Source: Acholeplasmatales bacterium
GTDB lineage: Bacteria > Bacillota_I > Bacilli_A > Acholeplasmatales > Anaeroplasmataceae
Assembly: GCA_900770055.1 (NCBI GenBank)
Contig: CAAGJD010000133.1
Location: forward strand, 59,553-123,552
Length of the DNA: 64,000 nucleotides
Reading direction: 5' to 3'
The translations under genes were made by a program, and so were the position numbers. Positions 51,441-58,999 of the stretch are shown here, one piece after another; positions within the stretch are counted from its first letter, which is position 1; the number at the start of each line of letters is the position of its first letter. The notes below the pieces were generated by a model. That model was not told the origin of the DNA. It did no database searches and worked only from the letters and a program-made list of their open reading frames with translations.

Positions 51441-52484
51441 ATGAGAAAATTAGCTAGCATCAAACAAATATCCGAAATCTATCCAATAGAAGGCAAAGAC
51501 AGAATAGTTTTAGCTATAATTGATGGGTGGAGTGTTATAGTACAAAAAACACAATTTAATGTTGGAGATAAGGTAGTATATATAGAAATAGATTCAGTAC
51601 TTCCTGATAAGCCTGAATTTGAATTTCTAAAAAGCAAGAGAATAAAGACAATGAAGATGGCAGGAGTAATTAGTCAAGGTATTGCTTTTCCTCTCTCTAT
51701 ACTTCCTAAAAAAGAGTACAATATAGGTGATGATGTAACAGACATTATTGGTATAAAGCAGTATGAGCCTACGATGGACATTGAACCCAAAACAATAGCA
51801 AAGAATTACAAAGAAAAGTCTTTTTGGTATAAATTATTCCACAAGAAAAAAGATAATTCTTTCCCATCATTTATTGCTAAGACAGATGAAACAAGAATAC
51901 AGAATATGCCATTTATTCTTAAGGATAAAAGTCCGTGGGTAGCAACAGAAAAGATAGATGGACAAAGTGGGACATTCTGCTTAGTGCGGCACAAAAGACT
52001 TTTACCATTTCTCAAAGATAAATTTGAGTTCATGGTATGCTCACGTAATTATAGACTGATAGAAAAGGATAATTCATCTTATTGGTATGTTGCACAAAAA
52101 TATCATTTGGAAGAAGTATTAAAAGCGATAATAGGGGATAATAAATGGGTGGTTATACAAGGTGAGTGTATTGCCCCAAATGTACAGAAAAATAAATATA
52201 AGGTAAAAGAACCTGATTTATTTGTATTTAATGTTGTATATCCCAATGGTAGAAAAGATTCTATCTCTGCTAAATCATTGTGCGAAGGATGTGGACTTAA
52301 ATTTGTACCTATAATTTCAACAAATTTTGTTCTTCCTGATACTGTACAAGAAGTGCTATCTTACGCTCATGACGATAGTGCGCTTGGTAATACAATACGA
52401 GAAGGAATTGTATTTCGTAGTTCTGATGGTGCTAGGAGTTTCAAAGCCGTTGACCCTTTATTCTTATTAAAGTATGATGAATGA
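51441..52484 (+). CDS. RNA ligase, Rnl5/DraRnl type
   Basis: 347 residues. The N-terminal OB-like domain (KLASIKQISEIYPIEGKDRI, WSVIVQKTQFNVGDKVVYIE) precedes the nucleotidyltransferase domain: motif I TEKIDGQSGTF with the lysine that becomes adenylylated, motif III EFMVCSRN, motif IIIa WVVIQGECI, motif IV EGIVFRS, motif V SFKAVDPLFLLKY. This order is that of the Deinococcus RNA ligase family, which seals 3'-OH/5'-phosphate nicks in RNA. Located inside the tRNA array, it probably repairs tRNAs cut by host anticodon nucleases. Confidence 0.88.
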   Translation: MRKLASIKQISEIYPIEGKDRIVLAIIDGWSVIVQKTQFNVGDKVVYIEIDSVLPDKPEFEFLKSKRIKTMKMAGVISQGIAFPLSILPKKEYNIGDDVTDIIGIKQYEPTMDIEPKTIAKNYKEKSFWYKLFHKKKDNSFPSFIAKTDETRIQNMPFILKDKSPWVATEKIDGQSGTFCLVRHKRLLPFLKDKFEFMVCSRNYRLIEKDNSSYWYVAQKYHLEEVLKAIIGDNKWVVIQGECIAPNVQKNKYKVKEPDLFVFNVVYPNGRKDSISAKSLCEGCGLKFVPIISTNFVLPDTVQEVLSYAHDDSALGNTIREGIVFRSSDGARSFKAVDPLFLLKYDE

Positions 52485-52941
52485 GATTTTGAAAAATAGA
52501 AAAAAATTTCAAAAATCTTTTGAGAGTTTACCATTAGAAAGTTCACAGTTATGCTCGGGGGTTTTTTGGATTGTTGATATCAACAATATTGAAAGCAACA
52601 AAAAGTACTGCTTTCAAATACCGTGTGATATGAATGGCATCCCGGATAATGCAGAAAAGTACAATCTTAATGCAAAGAGTGGTACAACGTACAATCACGA
52701 AAAATTGTGGAAAATGTTAGGAAGCAAATTTACAAATAATAAACCTTATAACTATTATCCGAGAGGCAGGGTCGATATTTCTAATAGTAAAGTTATAGTT
52801 TATCTTAATCCTGTAATAAATACATCAGAAATACAGGAATTTATAAAGAAAGAGTTCAACTTAACATCACATAACGGTATTAAAAAAGTAACCTTCAAAT
52901 CAGACGGTTCAGAACACTATAAATGTTACTTGGATAGATAG
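52474..52941 (+). CDS. Conserved hypothetical protein
   Basis: 155 residues, overlapping the RNA ligase end. Contains YYPRGRVDISNSKVIVYLNP and EFIKKEFNLTSHNGIKKV, a block seen in Firmicutes mobile-element proteins. No catalytic motif; function unknown. Confidence 0.7.
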   Translation: MMNEILKNRKKFQKSFESLPLESSQLCSGVFWIVDINNIESNKKYCFQIPCDMNGIPDNAEKYNLNAKSGTTYNHEKLWKMLGSKFTNNKPYNYYPRGRVDISNSKVIVYLNPVINTSEIQEFIKKEFNLTSHNGIKKVTFKSDGSEHYKCYLDR

Positions 52942-53008
52942 TAACTGTACAGTAAAACATCTGGAAATACCATAAGATTAAAAAATAAAAAACTTTTCCA
53001 AAACCTAT

Positions 53009-53037
53009 TTGACAAATTATAAAAAGTGTTGTATAAT
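53009..53037 (+). promoter_or_regulatory. Consensus sigma-70 promoter
   Basis: TTGACA (53009-53014), 17 bp, TATAAT (53032-53037). It lacks the ATAG tag of the other family members but is otherwise perfect; it would transcribe the small gene and the RNA region behind it. Confidence 0.85.
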
Positions 53038-53076
53038 ATATTTGTAAGGTATCATTGCAGAGGGAGAGTATAGAAA

Positions 53077-53262
53077 ATGAAAAACACATACACAATCGGA
53101 ATGCTTAAGGATGAGGCTTGGAAGAATACTATCGCAAACGTAGGTATTATTATTGGTAAGACGAACAGAGAATCTGCTTTGAATAGCTGGTATGTAATTT
53201 GTGGAATCTGTTCTAAGTTAGGTGTTAAGTTTGATGCAAACAGTGAAGTCATTATCAACTAA
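53077..53262 (+). CDS. Small hypothetical protein
   Basis: 61 residues, ATG 53077 behind GAGGGAGAG. Compact mixed fold with a CGICSKLG segment; no family recognised. It is the leader gene of the second tRNA/RNA cluster. Confidence 0.65.
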   Translation: MKNTYTIGMLKDEAWKNTIANVGIIIGKTNRESALNSWYVICGICSKLGVKFDANSEVIIN

Positions 53263-53487
53263 ATAGGTAAAGCAGGAAAAATCTTGGACTTATATAGTCT
53301 GATTAATTCATGTGTTCCTCCTAAAAAATATATAAACCTTTCTCGAAATTGAGAATACAAACTCCGAGTGCTATTATAGTGCATTTAGGAGGAAAGAGAT
53401 TTACAACCATATTTATGGGGAGGTTTACTCTTACCCTTATGGGTAACTTAATTAAACCACAATCAAGTATGGGCGAAAGCCCTATAT
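53263..53487 (+). ncRNA. Candidate structured RNA upstream of tRNA-Pro
   Basis: 225 nt with dense perfect helices: GGACT/AGTCT (53286-53300), a 10-bp long-range helix 53316-53325 with 53384-53393 enclosing a TTCTC/GAGAA hairpin, GGTTTA/TAAACC (53422-53427 with 53453-53458) enclosing TACCC/GGGTA, and a GGGC-GAAA-GCCC tetraloop hairpin (53471-53482). A 61-codon frame across it runs into the tRNA and is not credible. Leader of the tRNA transcript or part of a larger RNA. Confidence 0.55.
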
Positions 53488-53562
53488 CGGAATGTAGCCT
53501 ATCGTTTAGGCACACGGTTTGGGACCGTGATTAAGTAGGTTAGACTCCTATCATTCCGACCA
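53488..53562 (+). tRNA. tRNA-Pro (anticodon TGG)
   Basis: 75 nt; acceptor CGGAATG/CATTCCG perfect, anticodon stem CACGG/CCGTG with loop TTTGGGA, encoded CCA. The spacer to tRNA-Thr forms an ATATGAG/CTCATAT helix enclosing smaller hairpins. Confidence 0.93.
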
Positions 53563-53649
53563 GGATAGTTATATAAGCAAATATGAGTTCTGTCGTAAAT
53601 AACTAAAAACTCAAATGAGTCCTTAAGCGTTAAGGTAAAACGCTCATAT

Positions 53650-53724
53650 GCTGGTGTGGCTCAATGGTAGAGCAGCTGACTTGTAATCAGCAGGTTGATG
53701 GTTCGACTCCGTTCACCAGCTCCA
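53650..53724 (+). tRNA. tRNA-Thr (anticodon TGT)
   Basis: 75 nt; acceptor GCTGGTG/CACCAGC perfect, D-arm GCTC/GAGC, anticodon stem CTGAC... with loop CTTGTAA, T-arm GATGG-TTCGACT-CCGTT, encoded CCA. Confidence 0.93.
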
Positions 53725-54275
53725 AAATAATAGTTGGTGCTACGAAGCCTAATTTTTGCACTTTAAAACTTAACCACAGTAGTTCGTATATTTTAAGGTA
53801 AGAAAATTAGAAGGTTAGAAGCAGTAGTAAATGGAGTGAGATGAACAGCCAACAAAATTTATCGCTGCGTGAAATATGCAGTGTGAATGATGGATTTGTG
53901 TGTATAAAGATTGATTTGAAACTCACGTATTTATTGGCTACCTCTAATTGAATATTTGTCGGTAATATTTAATTAGATGACATATCGGAAAGACGATAAA
54001 AATTCTTATTGAATAATCCCACTTTAACAACTCCATCAAATCCCATAGATGAGCAATACATCGAGATACCCATCGAGGTCTAGAGCAACGATGGTAAAAA
54101 TAAAGCCCCTAGAATGTTTTTCAGTATTCATTAATAACTGACATAGAGTAGAAGTGTTTAGGGTCTGTGCCCTCATATTGCAATAGAGGGAAACGGTAAG
54201 GACAAGGTATGGAAATCTACGGCAGTACGAAAAACCCTTAAATCTGGTACTTAATAAAGTACCAGATTTTTATAT
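53725..54275 (+). ncRNA. Large structured non-coding RNA candidate (ROOL/GOLLD-like setting)
   Basis: About 550 nt without a coding frame, dense in perfect helices: AGCCAA/TTGGCT (53847-53852 with 53934-53939) enclosing CGCTGC/GCAGTG; a 13-bp hairpin 53944-53956 with 53964-53976 (one G-T); TATCG-GAAAGA-CGATA (53983-53998); CCATCG/CGATGG (54070-54094); CCCTA/TAGGG (54107-54163); CCCTC/GAGGG (54170-54190). It ends in an intrinsic terminator. Size, tRNA neighbourhood, phage origin and terminator fit the ornate large RNAs ROOL and GOLLD, which are known near phage tRNAs; family membership is inference. Confidence 0.65.
54240..54275 (+). terminator. Rho-independent terminator of the tRNA/ncRNA region
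   Basis: A 12-bp perfect stem (54240-54251 with 54258-54269), 6-nt loop, then TTTTTAT. It defines the 3' end of the structured RNA. Confidence 0.93.
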
Positions 54276-54351
54276 AAAATTATAAATAGTAAATTTAATG
54301 CTTTTAAATATAATTTATTGGAAATATTATAAATAAGGAAGTATATAAATA

Positions 54352-54684
54352 ATGGAATGTAGGAATAATTTTATTATAAATAATATAACATATACATATA
54401 TAATAAATAATATAAATATACGTATTATAGATTCTTATAAAATTATAAAAAGAAAAGATATGAAATCTGCAATTAAACAAATAAGAAAACAAGCAGCAAG
54501 TAAAGGATTTATCTATAAAAGAAATAATAAAGAATGGGTACAAGAGTGGAGAGCTCATAACTTATTATATGTTCTTAATTATGAGATAGATCGTACTAAA
54601 TCAGTCGATTTAAATGAAGATGAGTCAAAATCTAGAAAAATTTTATACAAAATATTGTCATTTATCTATAATTTTATACATTAA
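54352..54684 (+). CDS. Conserved small phage protein
   Basis: 110 residues, ATG 54352 behind AAGGAAG. The C-terminal WVQEWRAHNLLYVLNYEIDR and TKSVDLNEDESK resemble a small protein common in Firmicutes phages. Asn/Ile-rich N-terminus. Function unknown. Confidence 0.7.
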   Translation: MECRNNFIINNITYTYIINNINIRIIDSYKIIKRKDMKSAIKQIRKQAASKGFIYKRNNKEWVQEWRAHNLLYVLNYEIDRTKSVDLNEDESKSRKILYKILSFIYNFIH

Positions 54685-54711
54685 TGAGAGTTTTTTAACT
54701 CTCATTTTTTA
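54684..54711 (+). terminator. Rho-independent terminator
   Basis: ATGAGAGTT (54684-54692) pairs with AACTCTCAT (54697-54705) and is followed by TTTTTT. It overlaps the stop codon of the preceding gene. Confidence 0.88.
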
Positions 54712-54721
54712 TTTTAAATAG

Positions 54722-54750
54722 TTGATATTTACTAAAAATTATAGTATAAT
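54722..54750 (+). promoter_or_regulatory. Promoter of the shared family
   Basis: TTGATA (54722-54727), 17 bp, TATAAT (54745-54750), preceded by AAATAG. Confidence 0.85.
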
Positions 54751-54790
54751 TATTTTGTAAAATAAATTAATGTAATTTAAAGAGGTAGAA

Positions 54791-55168
54791 ATGGAAAAAA
54801 TTAAGAATTCTAAAAAATTAGAAGAGTTTTTAAATTTTAACAGACAGATTATTGCAGATTATAATTATCATATTGAAGCTCTCGATTTAGAAGACAAAAG
54901 ATCACAAGATCTATTGCATGAATTAGAATTAGGTCCAGGAAAAAATAAAGATAAAATTGCTACTCAATTAAAAAAATCGCGTAAAGAAAGAAGAATACAT
55001 AAAGATTTTATTGAGGTAAATGAACCTCTTTATAAACTTATAACTAGCGCAGAATATAAAGTAATTAATCATCAACTCACAGATATTCTAGGACAAATGA
55101 GGAAACAAGAAAAGCATCAACAGAATAGAATATATATACCACGTATAAATAATAAAGAAACTATATAG
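54791..55168 (+). CDS. Conserved coiled-coil phage protein
   Basis: 125 residues behind AGAGGT. DLEDKRSQDLLHELEL followed by a Lys-rich helix KKSRKERRIHKDFIEVNEPL is a layout conserved in Firmicutes phages and plasmids. Function unknown. Confidence 0.7.
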   Translation: MEKIKNSKKLEEFLNFNRQIIADYNYHIEALDLEDKRSQDLLHELELGPGKNKDKIATQLKKSRKERRIHKDFIEVNEPLYKLITSAEYKVINHQLTDILGQMRKQEKHQQNRIYIPRINNKETI

Positions 55169-55206
55169 ATTTAATTATATATAAGTAATAAATTATAAAA
55201 ATAAAA

Positions 55207-55459
55207 ATGAGAAAGGAAGAAGATGATGAAGGTGAATACATCATCGATACATACTATGTTGAATGTGAGAAATGTCACAAACGAATTCCTATTCTTCAGT
55301 TTAGGGAAGCTGATGCTATAAATCAGTGGAATGAAATTTATGCTGATATGCCAAAAGAAAAACTTGAGGAGGAAGTTAAGAGAATTTCAAGCCATTGAAG
55401 ATTTTGAACCATTACCTATTAAGAACTTGAAAGGATATCCGTATGAGGTGGAGAATTAA
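55207..55459 (+). pseudogene. Frameshifted Lar-like zinc protein
   Basis: ATG 55207 reads YIIDTYYVECEKCHKRIPIL and EADAINQWNEIYA, resembling the C-terminal half of Lar-type restriction-alleviation proteins, then stops at 55398. A +1 shift in the GAGGAGGAAG stretch continues the text as LREFQAIEDFEPLPIKNL to a stop at 55459. One-base change in a repeat is the likely cause. Confidence 0.55.
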
Positions 55460-55674
55460 AGCTAAAACAGCCCTTGATTGTGTTCACAAGGGCTTTGCGT
55501 GGATACCGACTAAAATAGGAGATTATATATATATATTGGCTTGAATCATATTACTATTATAAGTTGGGACCATACTATGCAAATGAGGGATGGACTCGTG
55601 TTAAGTTCAAAGATTATCAACTATGTGTTGAGGAAGCATGCTCTATGACAGCTAAAGGAGTAAGAATCAAATGA
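55443..55674 (+). pseudogene. Gene frameshifted at a TA-repeat
   Basis: From ATG 55443 the frame reads RWRIKAKTALDCVHKGFAWI and PTKIGDYIYI, then stops after a TATATATATATA tract. A shift there restores WLESYYYYKLGPYYANEGWT and LCVEEACSMTAKGVRIK to TGA 55674. Change in dinucleotide repeat number would toggle the frame. Product family not recognised. Confidence 0.55.
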
Positions 55675-55863
55675 CTTGTGAGGCAAAACAGAAAACAATC
55701 TATAATGATTTGAAAAAGAAACTTAAAAATAAAGAAAATTATCTGATATAATAACAGGTAAATATATAGGATTCACATTTAATAAGCAAATAGTAGAAAA
55801 ATCACAAATGCTTTAAATACTGTCAAAGAAGAATAACTAAATAAATTATCTAAAAATTTTTAA
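55671..55863 (+). pseudogene. Decayed, deleted copy of the 44.9-kb gene
   Basis: ATG 55671 leads to LKKKLKNKENYLI and a stop; after loss of the middle of the protein the 3' end is still readable as ITGKYIGFTFNKQIVEK, then after a one-base loss in an A run as ITNALNTVKEE, stop, LNKLSKNF. This matches the C-terminus of the gene at 44,930. The next gene is the paralogue of its neighbour at 45,275, so the whole segment was duplicated. Confidence 0.7.
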
Positions 55864-55881
55864 ATGTTCAAGGAGCTTAAA

Positions 55882-56124
55882 ATGGAAGAAGTTAAAATAA
55901 GATATTCAGATAATCTCACATTGTCAGAAGCACTATCAGCAATAAATAATAAACAAATAGTGGGTGATATTTATACGCTTATTGAATGGCTTAAAAATAA
56001 TCCAAACACAACCCCATGTCCATATACATATAGATTAAATAATATTACTGTTTCTACTTATAAAGAGGGTTCAGGACTTACAGTATTTGTTGGTAAAGAT
56101 GAATATACAAGTAAAGATTCATAA
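55882..56124 (+). CDS. Small conserved protein, paralogue of 45.3-kb gene
   Basis: 80 residues from ATG 55882 (CAAGGAGC upstream; the frame opens at 55864). MEEVKIRYSDNLTLSEALSA and KEGSGLTVFVGKDE match the 45,275 gene almost residue for residue. Function unknown. Confidence 0.72.
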   Translation: MEEVKIRYSDNLTLSEALSAINNKQIVGDIYTLIEWLKNNPNTTPCPYTYRLNNITVSTYKEGSGLTVFVGKDEYTSKDS

Positions 56125-56179
56125 GTTATGAATAAGAATAAAAGTATACTATAATGAATATGGAGAGCGGGTAACTATA

Positions 56180-56446
56180 ATGTTTAATGTAGGTAATAAA
56201 GTTATAATAAAATCTAACAATAAAGAGGGATTTATCCATTCTATAATAGATGATAATAATTACGTAGTAGGAATATTTGATGACAATACAGTTACTATGG
56301 ATATACTAAAACCATCAGACATCAGAATGAAAACGTGCAAGAACAAACATGGTGGTATATGCGATTCAGAAATTGGGGTATTAAGGTGCGACTGTTGTAT
56401 ATACCCATTACCCAATGAAGATGATATAAATTACACCAAAATTTGA
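56180..56446 (+). CDS. Small hypothetical protein with SH3/KOW-like start
   Basis: 88 residues. MFNVGNKVIIKSNNKEGFIH has the look of a small beta-barrel (KOW/SH3-like) nucleic-acid-binding start; the C-terminal part has a cysteine cluster (CDCCIYPLP). Function unknown. Confidence 0.62.
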   Translation: MFNVGNKVIIKSNNKEGFIHSIIDDNNYVVGIFDDNTVTMDILKPSDIRMKTCKNKHGGICDSEIGVLRCDCCIYPLPNEDDINYTKI

Positions 56447-56495
56447 AATTATACTAATAGTTGTTGTATATTATTTATAAGCGGAGGTTAATAAG

Positions 56496-56657
56496 ATGAC
56501 TATTAAAATGGCTTTTCCAAATATGTATTGTGGTGAATGTCCATATTGGTTGGCATATAATGAGCCTGATACATCAGTAGAGGAAAACAAAAAGATAGAA
56601 AAAATATGTAGCAATTGTGTTACTGCACATAATCAAGTTGGAGGTAATAATAAATGA
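56496..56657 (+). CDS. Zinc-ribbon protein, short paralogue of the 40.9-kb gene
   Basis: 53 residues, ATG 56496 behind GCGGAGG. AFPNMYCGECPYWLAYNEPD and ICSNC repeat the motif of the 40,872 gene, but the protein stops about 25 residues earlier. ATGA overlap with the next gene. Confidence 0.72.
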   Translation: MTIKMAFPNMYCGECPYWLAYNEPDTSVEENKKIEKICSNCVTAHNQVGGNNK

Positions 56658-57310
56658 CTATGGCAGAATGGGCAAGAAATGAAGTTGAAATTGCTTGCAA
56701 AAGAGAAAATCCAAATAGAAAAGATGGCGAATGGGATTATGGGTGTGCTTGTTATGAAAGTGCCTTAAAAGCATATGAAAGTCTTTGTAATGATGACCAT
56801 TCAGGAATGAGCTTTGGTATAACAAAGAATATTCTTATAAGACTTATGAATGATATTCCTTTGACACCAATTACTGATGAAGACTTTAAAATAGAAAATG
56901 CAATTATAGCTGATTTAGATGGAGAAAAGAAAATACAATGTCCAAGAATGAGTTCATTGTTTAAGTACATATCTGCAGACGGAAATATCACCTATAATGA
57001 CATAAACAGGGTAATTTGTAAGAACGATGAATCGGATAAGGGTGGATTCTACTCACGAATGGTTAGTAACATAGTAAACAATATGTTTCCTATAACAATG
57101 CCCTATTATCCCACTGTTGAGCCTTATAAAGTTATCGTAAACGATTTTCTTTTTGATGAAAAGAATGGCGATTTTGATACAAGAGGTATTTTGTATGTGA
57201 TTACACCAGATAAAGAAAAAATAGAGATTAATCGTTATTTCAAAGAAGAAAATGGTGGATGGATAGAAATAAGCCAAAAGGAGTATGAATCAAGACGTTC
57301 ATTTTCATAA
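56654..57310 (+). CDS. Conserved phage/prophage hypothetical protein
   Basis: 218 residues. The start MTMAEWARNEVEIACKRENP and GEWDYGCACYESALKAY, then GFTKN-like SFGITKNILIRLMNDIPLTP and CPRMSSLFKYI, form a pattern I associate with clostridial prophages. No catalytic function is known. Less AT-rich than the replication block. Confidence 0.75.
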   Translation: MTMAEWARNEVEIACKRENPNRKDGEWDYGCACYESALKAYESLCNDDHSGMSFGITKNILIRLMNDIPLTPITDEDFKIENAIIADLDGEKKIQCPRMSSLFKYISADGNITYNDINRVICKNDESDKGGFYSRMVSNIVNNMFPITMPYYPTVEPYKVIVNDFLFDEKNGDFDTRGILYVITPDKEKIEINRYFKEENGGWIEISQKEYESRRSFS

Positions 57311-57329
57311 AAGTTAGGAGAATAGATGA

Positions 57330-57545
57330 ATGATTAAAATAGTTAAACAGGGTGAAACTATATTTAAGATGGTATGCCCTCAATGTAATTGCATATATAC
57401 TTACGAAATAGGGGATATTCTTACAGGAGGTACATATTGTCCGTGCTGTGATGAATTTAATCTTCATAGTGCAAGAAAAGATAATAATGCTTTATCAAAT
57501 ACAGTTGATAATATAAAGTATGAGAGGAATACCAATCAGGAGTAA
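57330..57545 (+). CDS. Small zinc-ribbon protein
   Basis: 71 residues behind AGGAGA. MIKIVKQGETIFKMVCPQCN and YCPCCDEF give a four-cysteine site. The opening is shared with the gene at 61,199 (MIEIRKQGNTI...), so these are distant paralogues. Function unknown. Confidence 0.7.
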   Translation: MIKIVKQGETIFKMVCPQCNCIYTYEIGDILTGGTYCPCCDEFNLHSARKDNNALSNTVDNIKYERNTNQE

Positions 57546-57551
57546 ATATAA

Positions 57552-58232
57552 ATGGATTTTAGTTATGAAGAGGCACTTGATGTATTTAACAAATGCCTAA
57601 AAGCAAAATATATACATATTGAAGAAAATAGTGTAGATTATTGTGTAGAATTTATTGATGATACAGCATATATTTATTTTCAATGGTCTAATGGCAAAGT
57701 CGATTGGAAGAATAATTTTGACTTCCCTGCAACACCTTATAGTGATATGAAAATCAAGTGGAGATGTCATAGAGGATTTCTTAGAGTATGGAAAACCATT
57801 AAACCTTGCATAGAACAAATTGATTTCACAAAAGCAAAGAAAATAGTTGTAGTAGGATATAGTCATGGAGCTGCAATAGCAACTTTATGCCACGAGTATA
57901 TATGGTTCAATTATCCTGATAAAAGGGATTGCTTAATAGGATATGGATTTGGATGCCCAAGATGTTATTTTGGTTTCAAGGTTAAGAAATCATTGAAAGA
58001 GCGTTGGAAAACATTTTATCCTGTTAGAAACTTAAATGATATTGTAACTCATGTACCTCCTCGAATATTTGGGTTTATACATACTAATAAGGTAATAAAA
58101 ATAGGTGAAAAAGGTGTTCTAAATAACCACGATAATCCTACTTGCATAGCTGCACATTATGATGACAATTATAGGTTAAGTTTGAAGAATTGTATTAAAC
58201 AGGAGGAAAAAAATGACACATCAAATAAATAA
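57552..58232 (+). CDS. Lipase class 3-like alpha/beta hydrolase
   Basis: 226 residues. Nucleophile elbow VVVGYSHGAAIATL (G-x-S-x-G), then FGCPRCYFG, catalytic Asp likely in RNLNDIVTHVPP and His in CIAAHYDDNY: the order and spacing of fungal-type (class 3) lipases. No signal peptide, so it would act inside the cell or after lysis. Substrate unknown; esterase or phospholipase activity is plausible. Confidence 0.8.
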   Translation: MDFSYEEALDVFNKCLKAKYIHIEENSVDYCVEFIDDTAYIYFQWSNGKVDWKNNFDFPATPYSDMKIKWRCHRGFLRVWKTIKPCIEQIDFTKAKKIVVVGYSHGAAIATLCHEYIWFNYPDKRDCLIGYGFGCPRCYFGFKVKKSLKERWKTFYPVRNLNDIVTHVPPRIFGFIHTNKVIKIGEKGVLNNHDNPTCIAAHYDDNYRLSLKNCIKQEEKNDTSNK

Positions 58233-58587
58233 ATTCGGAGAACAATGTTGTCCTAACTGTAAGCATCATCTAAATTGTGTAATGTTAACCAGCTTACCGC
58301 CACAGATTCAATATAGTTGTGATCATTGTGGCTATCTTGAAATAGATGGTGAGGTTATAAATGAGGGGACAAGTACCACAATAAATCAGTTAAATGATGA
58401 CGGTACGATTTATACCATCAATAATTCAGATAAATGCCTTCATCCAAATATTACATTTGCATATGCAGATGCAGATGGTTTACATTATCGTTGTTATCAT
58501 TGTGGAGAAGGTATAGTTACTACGTGGTATGAACTACTTAAACCAACAGTTGATAGAATAATAGAGGAGCACAAAAATGAACAATAA
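58213..58587 (+). CDS. Double zinc-ribbon hypothetical protein
   Basis: 124 residues, ATG 58213 behind GGAGG. CCPNCKHH with CDHCGYLE, and later CYHCGEG, indicate zinc binding. Function unknown. Confidence 0.68.
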   Translation: MTHQINKFGEQCCPNCKHHLNCVMLTSLPPQIQYSCDHCGYLEIDGEVINEGTSTTINQLNDDGTIYTINNSDKCLHPNITFAYADADGLHYRCYHCGEGIVTTWYELLKPTVDRIIEEHKNEQ

Positions 58588-58882
58588 AGATTTTAAAAAT
58601 GATTTAATCAGCTTACTCTATGACAATGGCGTAATCATAAGTGAAGAAGAGGCTAACAATATATTACTCATGCTGTTGGCAAAAGGCTATACTATTGGCA
58701 AAGAAATTGATGATACTTGCCCTTATTATACAATATCAACCGTACAGGTTGGCTCTACATTTTCAAGGACACCTATAATAACAAAGAAGATAGCAAGGTG
58801 TATGAGAACAAAAGAGATGGATGAGTGCTCATGCGAAGGGCATAAATCCAAGTGTGATTTACATAAAGAGTTTTTATATTAA
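58577..58882 (+). CDS. Small cysteine-containing hypothetical protein
   Basis: 101 residues, overlapping the previous gene. Helical N-terminal half (EEEANNILLMLLAKGYTIGK), cysteine/His-rich end (ECSCEGHKSKCDLH). Function unknown. Confidence 0.65.
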   Translation: MNNKDFKNDLISLLYDNGVIISEEEANNILLMLLAKGYTIGKEIDDTCPYYTISTVQVGSTFSRTPIITKKIARCMRTKEMDECSCEGHKSKCDLHKEFLY

Positions 58883-58898
58883 ATACTTAATATAAATT

Positions 58899-58928
58899 AA
58901 GCTAGGAAATTAAATCCTAGCTTATTTT
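58899..58928 (+). terminator. Rho-independent terminator
   Basis: AAGCTAGGA (58899-58907) pairs with TCCTAGCTT (58915-58923) and is followed by ATTTTAT. It separates the preceding operon from the sigma-factor gene. Confidence 0.82.
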
Positions 58929-58935
58929 ATATTAG

Positions 58936-58964
58936 TTGACTTACTATAAGCTGTATATTATAAT
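58936..58964 (+). promoter_or_regulatory. Promoter of the sigma-factor gene
   Basis: TTGACT (58936-58941), 17 bp, TATAAT (58959-58964), preceded by ATTAG. Confidence 0.85.
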
Positions 58965-58999
58965 AATATAAAACAATACATTATTAAAGGATAGTTAAA

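Noticed and set aside
53349..53534. Short reading frame across the tRNA-Pro 5' region
   Set aside because: It runs into the tRNA, has no ribosome-binding site and overlaps strong RNA helices.
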